A stretch of DNA of 64,000 bases from Chara braunii (GCA_003427395.1 BFEA01000167.1:751052-815051); one strand, 5' to 3'. Shown: positions 42,811 to 53,515, numbered from the stretch's first letter. Notes: generated by a model not told the origin, from the sequence alone. Translations and numbers: made by a program.

Positions 42811-43207
42811 GTGAGTAACGTTCTATATGTCGAGCCTTGGGAGGAGTCTGGTCACTACCACTTGGAGCATTGGGCTAAGATGAAACAACAGCGTGCCCAG
42901 GGGACGGTGAAGTTGATCTTCTTCAAACTTTTCATAAACCACCGCTATTTCCTGGTTGACTATGGTGCTACGGCTACCTTTATGTCACCTCACGGGATAC
43001 GCAAAGTGGGCTTGGGGATGAGGCAAGTGGCCTTGCAGAACCCTTGCGGGACCCAAGTTGGCAACAAAGAAGTTCTCTTCTACGCATGCAGTCAAGGGTG
43101 TGCGCACTACCTTTGACAAGGACAAAACTGCCACACACGCGTTGAACTTCTATGTTCTTGACAGCCTTATGTACTTGAGGGCAGCCCTTAAGTTGCCAAG
43201 TGTCTCC
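42811..43207 (+). pseudogene. Element C retropepsin-like protease fragment
   Basis: The frame contains FLVDYGATATFMSPHGIRKV, matching the retropepsin active-site strand with Asp-Tyr-Gly-Ala where Asp-Thr/Ser-Gly-Ala is expected. After a frameshift at ~43085, a THAVKG / FYVLD stretch resembles the end of the protease fold. The reading then ends and no RT follows. Confidence 0.6.
43172..43207. repeat. 36-bp inverted repeat partner of 39860-39895
   Basis: TACTTGAGGGCAGCCCTTAA and the following bases are the reverse complement of 39860-39895 with two mismatches. Confidence 0.85.
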
Positions 43208-43238
43208 ATGAGGGCAAATTGGATCAGCTGCCAGTGAC

Positions 43239-44085
43239 AAGTCCACGCCCGCAGCAAGTTGCTGCAGCCCAAACTGGTGGACAGTCAGAGGACCCCGACA
43301 CCATGCACCTCTCGAGTGAAGCAGAGATATTGGCAACAGTCTAGGCGCAAAGCAAAGAAGAAATCCCACGGCATGCAGCTAGTGACATATCAGCCGAAGC
43401 CGGGTAATGTCCCCGGTATCTCAAAAAAGAGATCGAGGTGAGTGGGAGAAGGAGATGGTGGGATATCACGTGTCCTACTAGTAAGGGGGCTAGCTGGTCG
43501 GATGGGAATAGGGCAAAACAGCAGTGGAGATGGTGGCTCTGCTGCAGTGAGTCTTGCTGGAGTGGGGTGCAGGGGATTGATTGGGGGTGTGATCTTAGTC
43601 GTTTTCTGAATTGCGCATATGTTACGCGGTCAAAAAAAAAAAAAACTGCAAGTGTTCTCATACGGTTTTTCAGCCGAAGCCGGGTAAGGGCCCCGGTATC
43701 ATTTTCTGAATTTTGCCTATTTCTGACTTTCATCGTAGTAATTTTCTAAGTAGCTCACTTTTTTCTTAGCCAAAGTCGGGTAATGGCCCCGGTATCCCAA
43801 ATTTTCCAGATTCCATGTAAATTTCCATATGGGACGCTGGGCGCGGTTCCCAGCACGTGTTGCTCCCTACGAATAGATTGGAGCCTTGTTCCCATTATAT
43901 ATATGAAAGAAAAAAAAGAGATACAGCCGCAGCCTAATAATGTGGAGAAGAGCAAGTCAAGTCTACGCCCGCAGCAAGTTGCTGCAGCCCAAACTGGCGG
44001 ACAGTTAGAGGACCCCAACACCATGCACCTATCGAGTGAAGCAGAGATAGTGGCAACAGTCCAGGCGCAAAGCAAAGAAGAAATC
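43239..44085. repeat. 127-bp direct repeats (43239-43365, 43959-44085) flanking three 30-bp motifs
   Basis: The two 127-bp copies are offset by exactly 720 bp. Between them a CCGGGTAA-n-CCCCGGTATC motif occurs at 43391-43420, 43671-43700 and 43767-43796, each after AGCC(G/A)AAG. ATTTTCTGAATT-like words also repeat. Confidence 0.88.
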
Positions 44086-44734
44086 ATGCGGCGAAGGGAA
44101 GGTGAACTCTGCATCACGGACTGGAACCGGATAGCCACCACCATGGGTGACAAGACGCATACAAGTTGAGACAACAGCACCAAGCACACAACCAGCCAAC
44201 CGCATCAAGGAAGACGGTAAGCCTCGCCCCCCTTTAGGAAACTAAGCTCCGTGGGAAGTGAGGCAAATAACACTTCCCATTCCGCCGAGTACAGCTGCCT
44301 TGATAGCAGCCTCCTACACATCCAGGGATCACGCGGACATCGCAAGTTCTCGATGTTTTTTTAAGCACTAGGTTGTCCAATTGGTCCTACAACACTACAT
44401 CGCATACTCAGATTTCCCACCATTGGCAACTGATTCGACTATTTCGCCGGATTCGTTGTCATGGTCAAGATTCGAGGAGCTTGACCCATTGACTGAGGAG
44501 GACTTCAAGTGTATGTCTCATTGCCTTGCAATGCCTTGATAACACACTTATGTGACTACTCACACAATGCAATACCACCTCCATTAACGAACGTCGGAGT
44601 AACGATTGTCGATTTTCACGACTCTTTTGTAGGGATTGACTGCGAGTCCAAAACACATCGGTACATCAACGTCAATGTGTTATGCACCCGATTGAATTTC
44701 AATACACAACGAATTCACACTTTCCCATTCACAC
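44086..44734. other. Unrecognised region
   Basis: No gene or repeat that I can support. Confidence 0.35.
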
Positions 44735-45139
44735 ATGCAATTGCAAAAGCCAGAGCTTCCATGGCATCTTGACAGACTCGAACGAGGCAAATCCACACAA
44801 AACACAGAGAGAAGATATGCACAACGGATGCTCAAAATGCACAGAGAATTAAAAACCGAACGCCAATTCTACAATTCCCCGTCTTCCTCCAATCAAAATC
44901 CGAAGTACTTCCGAGAATCACAACCGTGTTTACAACAACCAAAAGCAAGTGTTCAACGAAGTATGCAGGAGTATTCTGCTTCCGCCTCGCCACCTCATAC
45001 GGAACAACCAAAAGCAATTGTTCACCGAAGGATGCAGGAGTCTCCAGCTTCCTCCTCGCCACCTCATACCCCTTGCTATGGCTGCCCTAGCAGCATTAAC
45101 CCAACAACTGTCACAACGTGCCAATCAAGACCCCAATGA
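44735..45139 (+). CDS. Unrecognised open frame with 23-residue tandem repeat
   Basis: A 134-codon frame (MQLQKPELPWHLDRLERGKS). An in-frame 69-bp duplication gives QQPKASVQRSMQEYSASASP and QPKAIVHRRMQESPASSSPP. The duplication being a multiple of three is weak support for coding. No domain is recognised. The frame downstream (45140-45326, NDSNAGSAPAQEC; KRMKFLVRNNN) is also open after a shift. It might be the gag of element E, but there is no zinc knuckle. Confidence 0.3.
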   Translation: MQLQKPELPWHLDRLERGKSTQNTERRYAQRMLKMHRELKTERQFYNSPSSSNQNPKYFRESQPCLQQPKASVQRSMQEYSASASPPHTEQPKAIVHRRMQESPASSSPPHTPCYGCPSSINPTTVTTCQSRPQ

Positions 45140-46229
45140 TAGCAACGCCGGCTCAGCACCCGCACAAGAGTGCAGTGCTAGAAGTACTGATGAAGAAGGA
45201 GACGACCGATCCAACACTTCGAAGAGGATGAAGTTCCTCGTGAGGAACAACAACATATGTGGCTGCCAAGTGGAAGATGGCAGCGCCCAAACCCAACAAC
45301 ACAGTCCTGTGGAAGCTCTCATGTAGAGTTGTGGAAAAGCAGCAGTGCATCCTTCAACTTTGGTTCCCAACACCGGCTATGCCTGGGCTTCAATGAAGAA
45401 GATGACCTCCCCCCAAATAGCACAACAGCGCTTCAGCAACGCACGGGCAAAGTTTCCTCAGCAGTCCAAAACAAGAAAACACCCGACCTATTTTGCTACC
45501 TCGACTTTTCTACCCACTTCAGCAATGGACGACAGAGTTTCCCCAACAACAGACAGGCAAAATTTCCCCAGCAACAGACGACCTACCAACCTCATAGCAG
45601 AAAAGACAAAATATCAGCTCCTAGTGGTACCAGGCCTATAGCTAAGAGCCTACATAGCAACCAGCAGGTCATGGGGTCGAGCCCCAAAAGCATCTAGACC
45701 AGCGAAGCAAAGCTAACAAAGTAGCTACAGAGTAAAAGCAGATCAAGGGATCAAGTCCCAACAGGCACGAAACACAGCAGCGGACTCTGCTAGTATCCAA
45801 CCTGCACACGATGGTTGCAATTCATTGCAAATGCATCTTCAGATGGCCACCTTTTGCCGCGCGTTCAAAGGAACTCACAGCCTATGGAAGTAACATTAGT
45901 CAACGGTCGCACGCATAAAAGCATCAACTGTTGCTTTTCCCCGGTGCCCGTTGTCAAGCGCACCGGCTCCCACCTTTCAACGGAGAGCCCCCTTGGCCGC
46001 GTCACTCACGAGTATTAAGAAAACAGAGACAACGCAGAACCCCACGCCGTCTAGGGCGCCGCTCTAGCCGGGTGCGCCAGTCGTACGTCTCGTGGCCACC
46101 ACCCTTCGGGGCATATCTCTACCGAGCTGCGGACCCACATACGAAAAGTTTTACGTGCGATCATAGAGGGAAGTCAGCCGAGGGTGTTTGCTCATCTCGA
46201 CGTAGTATAGGTACGCATGGTTAAAACGT
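45140..46229. other. Unrecognised region
   Basis: Moderately long, mutually overlapping open frames, none with a motif. No support for a gene. Confidence 0.3.
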
Positions 46230-46239
46230 GGATCGAACC
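46230..46239 (-). other. B-box-like polymerase III motif
   Basis: The minus strand reads GGTTCGATCC within CATGCGGGTTCGATCCACG. No convincing box A at the right distance, so it may be a tRNA-derived repeat fragment. Confidence 0.3.
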
Positions 46240-47891
46240 CGCATGTCGTTAGTCCCCTAGGGCGCTGATCTCCAAAGTACAAAGCTAGCATCAATCGACT
46301 AGGATTGTTTCAACCAGGCGTGAAAAACACCAATGTTCTTAGTCCCTTAAACACATAATATGTACATTAGGAAGAAAGAGGTCAGGAGAATTAAGATCAA
46401 CATATACTCTAGACAGATAGTTTTCCAACAACCAAACATTTGCACATCCATACTGAAATGGATCATCAATACTCCGAAAGAAAAGAAAGCCAATAACACA
46501 AAGCTCAAATAGAGTCGACAAATTCCGACCGAGCCAGATAAAGATAACATCGATAGATATAAATCACACCGACGAAGAGTTGGACTGATGTAGTTTAAAC
46601 TTGATAGTTGATCTACCAAGCTTATTCATCCCACTCGCTGTATAACCGAAGAGACTTAAGTATCACCCATGAGTATGGCAACTCGTTGAGATACTGGACG
46701 GACCGATTGAATGGTAAGAAACATCCTATAAAATATCCAGGCGCATGGACATGTTTCAATGATGTCATGTCCATTGTAGTCCTAGTAATCGAAACATAAA
46801 GACATGAACCACGTCACATTCATAAGTCGCGCTTTACGAAATCGAGTATTTGTAGGATGTGGGTTGGCTAATAATCAATGCATAGTGATTAAAGGTGTAC
46901 CTTATCTATTTGTTCCGATTCCGTGCTTCTTATAGCGCGGACCTTTCCCATAACAATGGTGCCTACTTTCGTCCACTCTATAACTAGTTTCCAAAGGACT
47001 GGGCTTCTTAAGGCGTCGGTCCTCCACATCGGCGGTGGCACCTAAGGCGGCCACCTATAAGGTTGCTAAGTCAGCGTCCTCCTACTTATGATTCGGGCAG
47101 ATTCGAGGCCTACCTTAACCGTCAGGCGCCTTGTCCTTTAGGAAGTGGCCTGGGGTACTCCTCGCCCAAACATAAGGCTCGGATCTGAAAATTTGGGTAG
47201 TCTCCACCAAATCGACAAAGTACACCCTCCATAAAAACGGTCCACTCTGGGTCGATAACAAGGCCAGCTCCACAAAATCGGGCTCTCATTGGGTCTCGCT
47301 TCACTACTCTACAAAGGGGCAAAGCGACAACAAATCTTACACTGCTACAGTAGTATTTATATCATTAGTAGGAGCTGCTAATTTGCCCTCTCCTCGTGGT
47401 CCGAGAAAGCAATAAAATTCACAATATTGGTCCGTAAGTGATCTTAAAAAGCAAAAGAAGGAAAAAATAACAAAGCAAAACTTACCTAAAGTGTTGCGGT
47501 TGCCCGTCAAAACGGGTGCCTGCACTCAACTTTCGGGGATTTTAGTTCCTCGTCTCCTCCAGTCACGCCATTTGGCGCTTTACTTTTTAGTTTGTAGTTC
47601 TTTTTTTGTTTTTTAATGTAACAGATGGCATGAAGCAAACGACCATCCCTATGGTACCCCCACTAACGGATGAAACACAAGCTCAAGTTCGATTCCTCAT
47701 GGAATGGTTCTAAAAACCCTCAAACAAGTTTGGGTCATTTCTCGACTTGTGCATGCCATCCTTGTGCAGGGACCATCCAAATCTTTGGGCGGCCGATATC
47801 GACTGCGCGATCTCACGATAGTGCGGTCGAAATCGACCACGCTCCCAAATCGTCAGGCGTGCTACTTTCAAAAAGGAACGAGTAGGAGGAG
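46240..47891. other. Unrecognised AT-rich region
   Basis: No gene, RNA or clear repeat structure visible over ~1.6 kb. Confidence 0.35.
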
Positions 47892-47948
47892 GAGACTCTA
47901 ACACTAGATCTCTTACTTATTACCTATGCGCCTAAACCTACTGGGCTA
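47892..47948 (-). repeat. tRNA-type SINE head candidate
   Basis: On minus, the box A-like TAGCCCAGTAGG (47948-47937) is followed 46 nt later by the box B-like GTTAGAGTCTC (47902-47892), one base off consensus. The spacing suits a tRNA-derived SINE. No 3' tail was defined. Confidence 0.4.
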
Positions 47949-48373
47949 GCTTCTACTTCCGAAGAAGTAGGCGCAACCCTTCTATATTAAACCACCGGTA
48001 CACCCGCACCTAAAATCCCGAACCTACATGCCCACTACGCGTCACTATTTTCCAAGCTTTCTGCGTGAGGGTACCTGCAGTGGGAATTTCGGAAGTGGCA
48101 CTGGTGCCGTCGGTCCGCCTGAACAGAAAAAAAAGAAAAAAAAAAAGACACGAACAAACATGCTAGAGAACAATGATTTTGTGAAAGGACGTCATGAAGG
48201 CGATAAGCAAATGATCACTTTCCTGGATGCATCTTACCACTATTACGGGGAGTGGGAAACGTTGTTGTTTCTCCTTTTTTTCTCATTTTGTTTTTTTCTT
48301 CCTGGCCCTGCCAGCAAGGCAGCGCAAATTCCTCTTGCTCAAAACGTCCTCGCTAAGGGCATACTCACACTAG
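47949..48373. other. Unrecognised region
   Basis: An A-run at ~48125-48148 and T runs. No gene supported. Confidence 0.35.
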
Positions 48374-48706
48374 CCACGTTGAAATGCATCCAACGACTTT
48401 CACGGCCAAAGTGTTGTTGGCTTTTTTTTTTTTTGTTCTTTGTTTTGAGAGTCCGACACTCCTGCTCCCCGTGTTCTATGTTCTGCTGAAGTGCCGTCAC
48501 TGAGGGCAAAATCGCACGAGTACTCCAAAAAGTGTATCCAACTGCAATCACGACCAAAGGCTTTTGTTTTTTTTTTTCTTTTTTTGAGAGTCCGACAACT
48601 CCCCGTGTTCTACCATCTGCTGAAGTGCCCTCACTGAGGGCAAACTCGCACGAGTACTCCAAAAAGTGTATCCAACTACAATCACGGCCAAAGGCTTTTT
48701 TTTGTT
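48374..48706. repeat. Three-copy tandem repeat, 149- and 134-bp periods
   Basis: TG(C/T)ATCCAAC followed by CACG(A/G)CCAAAG, a T run, GAGAGTCCGACA, CCCCGTGTTCTA and CTGAGGGCAAA starts at ~48385, 48534 and 48668. Confidence 0.88.
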
Positions 48707-48949
48707 CTTTCGGACGTACGGAATTCAGATGGGCCAAAAAATTCAAAAACCTTCTGACGCTCCGACCGTGCCCCGAGCCCGCCTTTTGCTTCTTGTGGCG
48801 ACAAGTTATTTTGCTGCAAGGCTGAGGCCATGTACTGGTGGTTTAAGGGCTCATTCCCGTTGGGCGCCCCTGTTGATGACTTAGCAGGCTTTGCCGGACT
48901 CTTCCACTCCAACAGGTGGGTTGCCCGTTCTCTTAGACGAAGGGGTGAT

Positions 48950-49004
48950 CAGCCTAGTAGGTCAAATTGTTAAGCTTCCAAACTGTCGACGCGGCATCAA
49001 ATCC
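48950..49004 (+). repeat. tRNA-type SINE head candidate
   Basis: CAGCCTAGTAGG (48950-48961) is box A-like. GCATCAAATCC (48994-49004) is a degenerate box B. Confidence 0.3.
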
Positions 49005-49597
49005 CCGCAAAGGAACCCATTAAGAATAACAACTTCATATATTAAAATAAACAGCCTAGACCTCCCACGTCGCGGCCCCGCACCTTGCACTACTATCCTT
49101 TTCAACTACGTGGGGTTTGAATCATCGTTAACTCAAATAGGATAGGATTAGAATTCACAACAATTCCTGCGACCATGCGTTTGCATGTTATTGGTCGACG
49201 TAGTGATCAACAATTCTATGTTGCACCGCCACCGTGATACACAAAAAGGCCGCACATTCAACACGTCTCCTACAAACTCACGTTGTGATCATAGCGTCAC
49301 TGCGCATAATTTTCAAGAGGTCTCCCAATGTCATCGCCATACGCCGAAGTTATATTTATGTGCATAGATTATTGAAGTGGCTTGTGACATCCTAAAATTA
49401 TCACAACCATTCGTCAACCAGGTGACTGCATCAGCGGTCGTCCCATCAATCATCTATCGTCATTTATGGATGTCGACGAGCGCCTGGACTTCAGTTTAAA
49501 AATTTTATAGCTCCTTACGGTCATATGTTTGGTATAAATAAAGTTTTTGACAGATATCTCAACCTCCTCAAGCCAATTGAGCATGTTTTTTTAATGC
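49005..49597. other. Unrecognised region
   Basis: No supported gene. Confidence 0.35.
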
Positions 49598-50060
49598 TTG
49601 GTCAGACCTTGTTTGTCGCTGAACACAATTAGCAAATACCCTTCACACCATTACTTCCCTCTGCATGCATGTGAGGCCGTGCCATTCGACATGTTGGACA
49701 CTACGTTCGACATGATCTTGTGCACGTCATGGTTGCCAAGTGAAAATCACCCAGTGGATTTCCATCGCCGCACAATTCACGTACGTGATCTGCTCGCCGT
49801 TCGACATGATCTTGTGCATGTCATGGTTGCCAAGTGAAAATCACCCAGTGGATTTCCATCGTCGCACAATTCATGTACGTGATCTGTTCGCCGTTCGACA
49901 TGATCTTGTGCATGTCATGGTTGCCAAGTGAAAATCACCCAGCGGATTTCCATCGTCGCACAATTCACGTACGTGATCTACTCGGCGAGCTAGTCCCTTG
50001 TACTATTCCTCTTCCTCACTCTTCCATTGGATGCGACGTGATGTCCGTTGTGAGCATTTG
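49598..50060 (+). pseudogene. Element E protease region with 94-bp triplication
   Basis: FDMILCTSWLPSENHPVDFH resembles the second conserved strand of gypsy proteases (D-M-I-L-G-x-x-W-L), with Cys in place of Gly. The 94-bp unit encoding it is present three times (starts 49704, 49798, 49892). As 94 is not a multiple of three, each copy changes frame. The third copy leads into LLGELVPCTIPLPHSS and the RT linker. The protease active-site strand itself was not found. Confidence 0.6.
49704..49985 (+). repeat. 94-bp tandem repeat, three copies
   Basis: CGTTCGACATGATCTTGTGC starts at 49704, 49798 and 49892, with only a few differences among copies. Confidence 0.92.
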
Positions 50061-50990
50061 TGCACCGATCGCGCACACCGAGGTCAAAGCGATGGGCATT
50101 TGTTTTCTCCACGCCCTCCCTCCAAACGACGCTTCATCAATGGATCCACATATTATTGAGCTTCTTGACAGCTATGGCAATGTCTTCGAGGCTCACACCA
50201 AAGTTGTATTGGATCGGCTCACCCGCCACGAGATAATCTTCGAGGACAGGGTTGTACTTCCGAGCAGATGTATCTACCGCATGAGCGAGGAAGAACTCAA
50301 GGTGTTTCACGCACACCTCGATGATTACATCGCCAAGGGTTGGATTACCCCTAGCTCCTCGCCCTACAGTGCTCCCATTATATTCGTCCACGACAAGAAC
50401 AAGGCCTTGATTTTATGCATAAAGTATAGGAAGCTCAATGCACAAACCGTCGAGAACTTCAGCCCTCTCCCACACATTGACAATCTTCTCAAGCGTTGCA
50501 CTTTTCCAAGTTCGACCTCAAATCGAGCTACCACCAAATTGAGATTCGGCCCAAGAACCGTTACAAAACCGCACTCTAGATGTGACACGAACACTTCCAG
50601 TCGTAATATCATTTCGACTCATGAATGCCCCGGCCACCTTCCAAGCGGCAATGACTACGGAGTTTCGAGCCATGTTCAACCAGTCCGTGCTCATCTACCT
50701 CGACAACATCTTGGTGTACAACAGTTCTTTGGAAGAACATGTTGCGCGAGGCCAAGTACAAGGCTAGTCGAGGCAAGTGTGAGTTTGCTCATCAAGAGCT
50801 CAAGTGCTTGGGCCACTATGTTACATTGCAAGACATCAATCCGCTTGCGGGCAAGATTGAAGTCATCCGAGTTCGGCCAGAACCCACCAACACCAACGAC
50901 ATTCGTAGTTTCACACGATTGGCGGGCTACTACCAACTCGTCCTTGGCAGCTATGCGAGGATTGTTGCACCTTCATCAAGACCTTAGTCC
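50061..50990 (+). pseudogene. Element E reverse transcriptase
   Basis: The frame open to ~50500 has ELLDSYGNVFEAHTKVVLDR (pre-RT linker), RCIYRMSEEELKVFHAHLDD, YIAKGWITPSSSPYSAP and YRKLNAQTVENFSPLPHIDN, the fingers motifs of gypsy RT. After a frameshift, 50582-50767 has SFRLMNAPATFQAAM and the catalytic region IYLDNILVYNSS, in which the second Asp of YxDD is Asn. 50739-50987 continues with KCEFAHQELKCLGHYV and DIRSFTRLAGYY. The core palm is partly deleted and stops are present, so it is dead as sequenced. Confidence 0.85.
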
Positions 50991-51179
50991 CCGGAGGTGT
51001 CCTTCCAGTTCATCTATGAAGTGCGAGCTCCTTTCCTCAAGCCCAAGGCGGCGATACTTATGACTCCCACATTCATCGAGACCTTGGTCCCCGAAGGTGT
51101 CCTTCTAGTTCATCTATGAAGCGCGAGCTCCTTTCCTCAAGCCCAAGACGACAATACTTATGGCCCCCGTCTTCAACAT

Positions 51180-51770
51180 TTATGACCCCTTACCATTCGT
51201 GCAGTTTTGGAGCAGCACAACTGCAAGGATTGGCACCCAGTTGAGTACTTTCACCAAAAGCTGGCTCTCTTGATGATGCAAGGAAGGAGTTGTTGGCCTT
51301 AGTCACAGTGCTTAAGAGATGGCAACAATTCCTCCGTTGTAGTATTCACATGCTTGACCAACAAAAAAACCATCAACCTCCTACAAGACACAAGACAATG
51401 TGGGCAGCACGATCGACTGGTTGATGTATTTCATCAACCAATTTCACTTCACAACACAGCATGTTTCGGGTGCCTTTAACCGGGTGGCGGATGCACTCTT
51501 GCATCGACCACATCTTCGCACGATGACACATCACACCTTTGCTTACAATGAGGGCATAGAACAACATTTCGTTCGGGGTCTACAAGTTCGACCCCAAGTT
51601 CGCACCACTCTTTAGAGAACCCAACAGTGAACCACAACCGCACCATCGATGGCTACTTGCTTCTTCATTCGTGCGGCAAGGACTTGTTATGTGTTCCTCA
51701 AGATCGCCATTTGCGAACTCATCTCCTTGGTGAGTACCCCAACTCCCGTCTTGCTGGAGTGTTGTCGAGG
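51180..51770 (+). pseudogene. Element E RNase H end and integrase N-terminus
   Basis: Short frames give WHPVEYFHQKLAL (~51230) and then, at 51400-51615, HVSGAFNRVADALLHRPHLR, the closing signature of RNase H. 51627-51770 reads YLLLHSCGKDLLCVPQDRHL / RTHLLGEYPNSRLAGV, typical of the stretch leading into the integrase zinc domain. Homology stops at ~51770, where minus-strand sequence begins. 50991-51180 contains a duplicated TCCCCGRAGGTGTCCTTC block (50988, 51088). Confidence 0.7.
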
Positions 51771-51774
51771 TTGC

Positions 51775-52065
51775 ATTGCTTGAAGTTGTCACTTTGTAAT
51801 GCATTGGCTTGTTGCCGTAGTGGCAACGAGTGATGCCCCGATCAACCTCCTGATGACCATCCATGGAAGGAGGGTCCTGTGAACGTCTACTCGGAAAGTG
51901 GTCTCTTATGGCCGGCATGTAGGTAGCTAGTTTAGAAGCACGGAAGACCGGGTGGACTGCGAGATGAGGAGGGATGTTCGATGTAAAACACAAAGGGCTG
52001 TTGGGCTGGTCGCCAGCTGGGTCGTGAACGAGCCATGGGCCACACCACTTGGGGATAAAAGTAGA
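51775..52065 (-). pseudogene. Integrase C-terminal fragment in reverse orientation
   Basis: The minus frame within 51580-52449 contains KWCGPWLVHDPAGDQPNSP, then HLAVHPVFRASKLATYMPA and DHFPSRRSQDPPSMDGHQEV. This is the SH3-like end of a gypsy integrase with the linker to a chromodomain. It abuts the plus-strand integrase N-terminus of element E head to head, so either an inversion or a second, oppositely inserted element is involved. Confidence 0.7.
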
Positions 52066-52069
52066 AGAA

Positions 52070-52546
52070 GAAGAAGAATCTCGATCCGTCTCTATACAGT
52101 GGAGGCAGATACTGACCTCTCTATCCATCTCCATACAGTGGAGCCAGATACTGACCAACGAACAGGCGTCGCCTTGAAGCTGTGATGCAGGTGGGAGCGT
52201 CTGGAGACAAGCTGCAGAGATGGCGCCCAGGTAAGTCCCATTTCTGGCATCCATTCTCAACGTCCTCTGTCCTGGTTCTGCCCTAGATCCTCTACAGATC
52301 CCACAGTGCTCGAGCAGCATGGTGACAGCACGCCCAAAGTGTGGTCGGCCCAGTTGGATCCTCAGAGTGTGGTTGGCTCTGCAGAGATGGCGCCCAAAGT
52401 GTGGTCGGCTCTGCAGAGATGGCGCCCAGGTAAGTCCCATTTCTGGCATCCATTCTCAACGTCCACTCTCCTGGCTCTGCCCTAGATCCTCGACAGATCC
52501 CACAGTGCTCGAGCAGCATGGTGACAGCATGCCCAAAGTGTGGTCG
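52070..52546. repeat. Tandem repeats (45-50 bp and 199 bp)
   Basis: ATACAGTGGAGNCAGATACTGACC is doubled at ~52092-52160. A 199-bp unit beginning TGGCGCCCAGGTAAGTCCCA (52221 and 52420) is repeated to ~52546, including GATCCCACAGTGCTCGAGCA. Confidence 0.85.
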
Positions 52547-53102
52547 CGCTGGGCCTACTGAATGCAGCTGCGGTCTGCATCCTGAGTCCAATTGGAATGT
52601 CGATCGACCGTCCAGGATGCAGGCCCAAATCCTGGGGTTGTTGCAGCTGCCGTTGCAGCTTCTGTTGCTGCTGCTGCACATGCGACTGCACCTTAAGCTC
52701 AGTGTGTGACATGAATTTTCACCACAATATCCCCTGTTCCACCCAGATGAGTCACAACAACTTCACCTCTATTGCAGACAATCAAAGTTTGCTTAACATG
52801 AGCCGACCCATCAATGAACAGTTTTGCCTGTAAAGTCAACAGCATGAAGCACAATATCTATCCAAATCACAGGAACCTAACCTTTGCACAAGCAAGGAAT
52901 CTCATCTTTATACAAACAATGCAACAGACTTCAGCTAGCCAACCCAACAATGAAACACAATAAATCCATTTTATTGTTTTCTTGATTATGTTGACATAAA
53001 CTATCATTGGGAGGCCTCCCATATGATTTGTTTTTACAGGTCCCCTCTTACCGTGTATCTCACGTATAAGGCTGACCACGGTGATGATGGTTGAGCGCCA
53101 GC
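52547..53102. other. Unrecognised region
   Basis: GTTGCAGCTGCCGTTGCAGC-type words at 52630-52670. No gene. Confidence 0.35.
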
Positions 53103-53197
53103 TGCCTGGTGTGTGTGTGTGTGTGTTAAAAAAAAAAAAAAAAAAAATCTATATCTCATTCCATGCAAGAATCATCACAAAGCATCCATAAAACAAA
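53103..53197 (+). repeat. (GT)n, poly-A and a paralogue of the element B target site
   Basis: 53155-53197 (CTCATTCCATGCAAGAATCA onward) matches the two flanks of element B joined together, with about four differences in 43 bases. Confidence 0.8.
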
Positions 53198-53424
53198 AAA
53201 AAAAAGAGAAACAGTAAAGTAGGCGATGCAAGGTTGGCCACGTGTGTGTGGTTCAGCACCAAGTGCCCAGACACCCATCTGCCGCCAAAGCGCCACACTT
53301 GCACATATACATGTATACATGTATATTAGACAATATATACACGTATATTTTGACGATATATACACGTATATTTTGACGATATATACACGATTATTTCGTT
53401 GTCCATAAAGGAATGGAGGGCAAA
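53198..53424. other. Spacer with TATACACGTATATTTTGACGA repeats
   Basis: A 20-21-bp unit is repeated about three times at 53320-53392, and ACATGTATACATGTATA is palindromic. No gene. Confidence 0.6.
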
Positions 53425-53515
53425 AGGCAACTCACCTAAAACCGAAGACTCCACCAGCAAGAAATCGACAGCCCAATCCTGTAGAGCCCTCAGGATCGGG
53501 CCACAACCACAAAAT
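53425..53515 (-). other. Possible host exon with splice donor
   Basis: The minus frame CGCGPILRALQDWAVDFLLV continues to ESSVLG and is followed by a TTTTAG/GTGAGT donor context at ~53437-53442. It is short and of unknown family. A neighbouring minus frame at 53701-53892 (CFCGCHSHGLPHRS) is of similar quality. Evidence is composition plus one splice signal only. Confidence 0.25.

Larger units (their letters stand above)
38249..44085 (+). mobile_element. Element C: LTR retrotransposon, 5' LTR to protease, 3' part missing
   Basis: LTR (38249-39600), PBS (39602-39613), leader, gag with CCHC knuckle (41119-42712) and a retropepsin-like segment (42811-43207). Then come duplicated non-coding blocks and no RT, integrase or 3' LTR. 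The pol truncation means it could only move with help in trans. The solo LTR at 11323-12657 belongs to the same family. It is inserted in element D's gag. Confidence 0.75.

Noticed and set aside
48028-48825. Frames over the T-run tandem repeat
   Set aside because: Poly-Phe segments and repeat periodicity not divisible by three argue against coding.
49704-49985. CRISPR-like array
   Set aside because: Units are contiguous 94-bp tandem copies with no spacers, in a eukaryotic retroelement.
51580-52449. Single 289-codon minus frame as one gene
   Set aside because: Only its middle (integrase C-terminus) matches a family. The ends run through 199-bp tandem repeats and antisense of plus-strand integrase.
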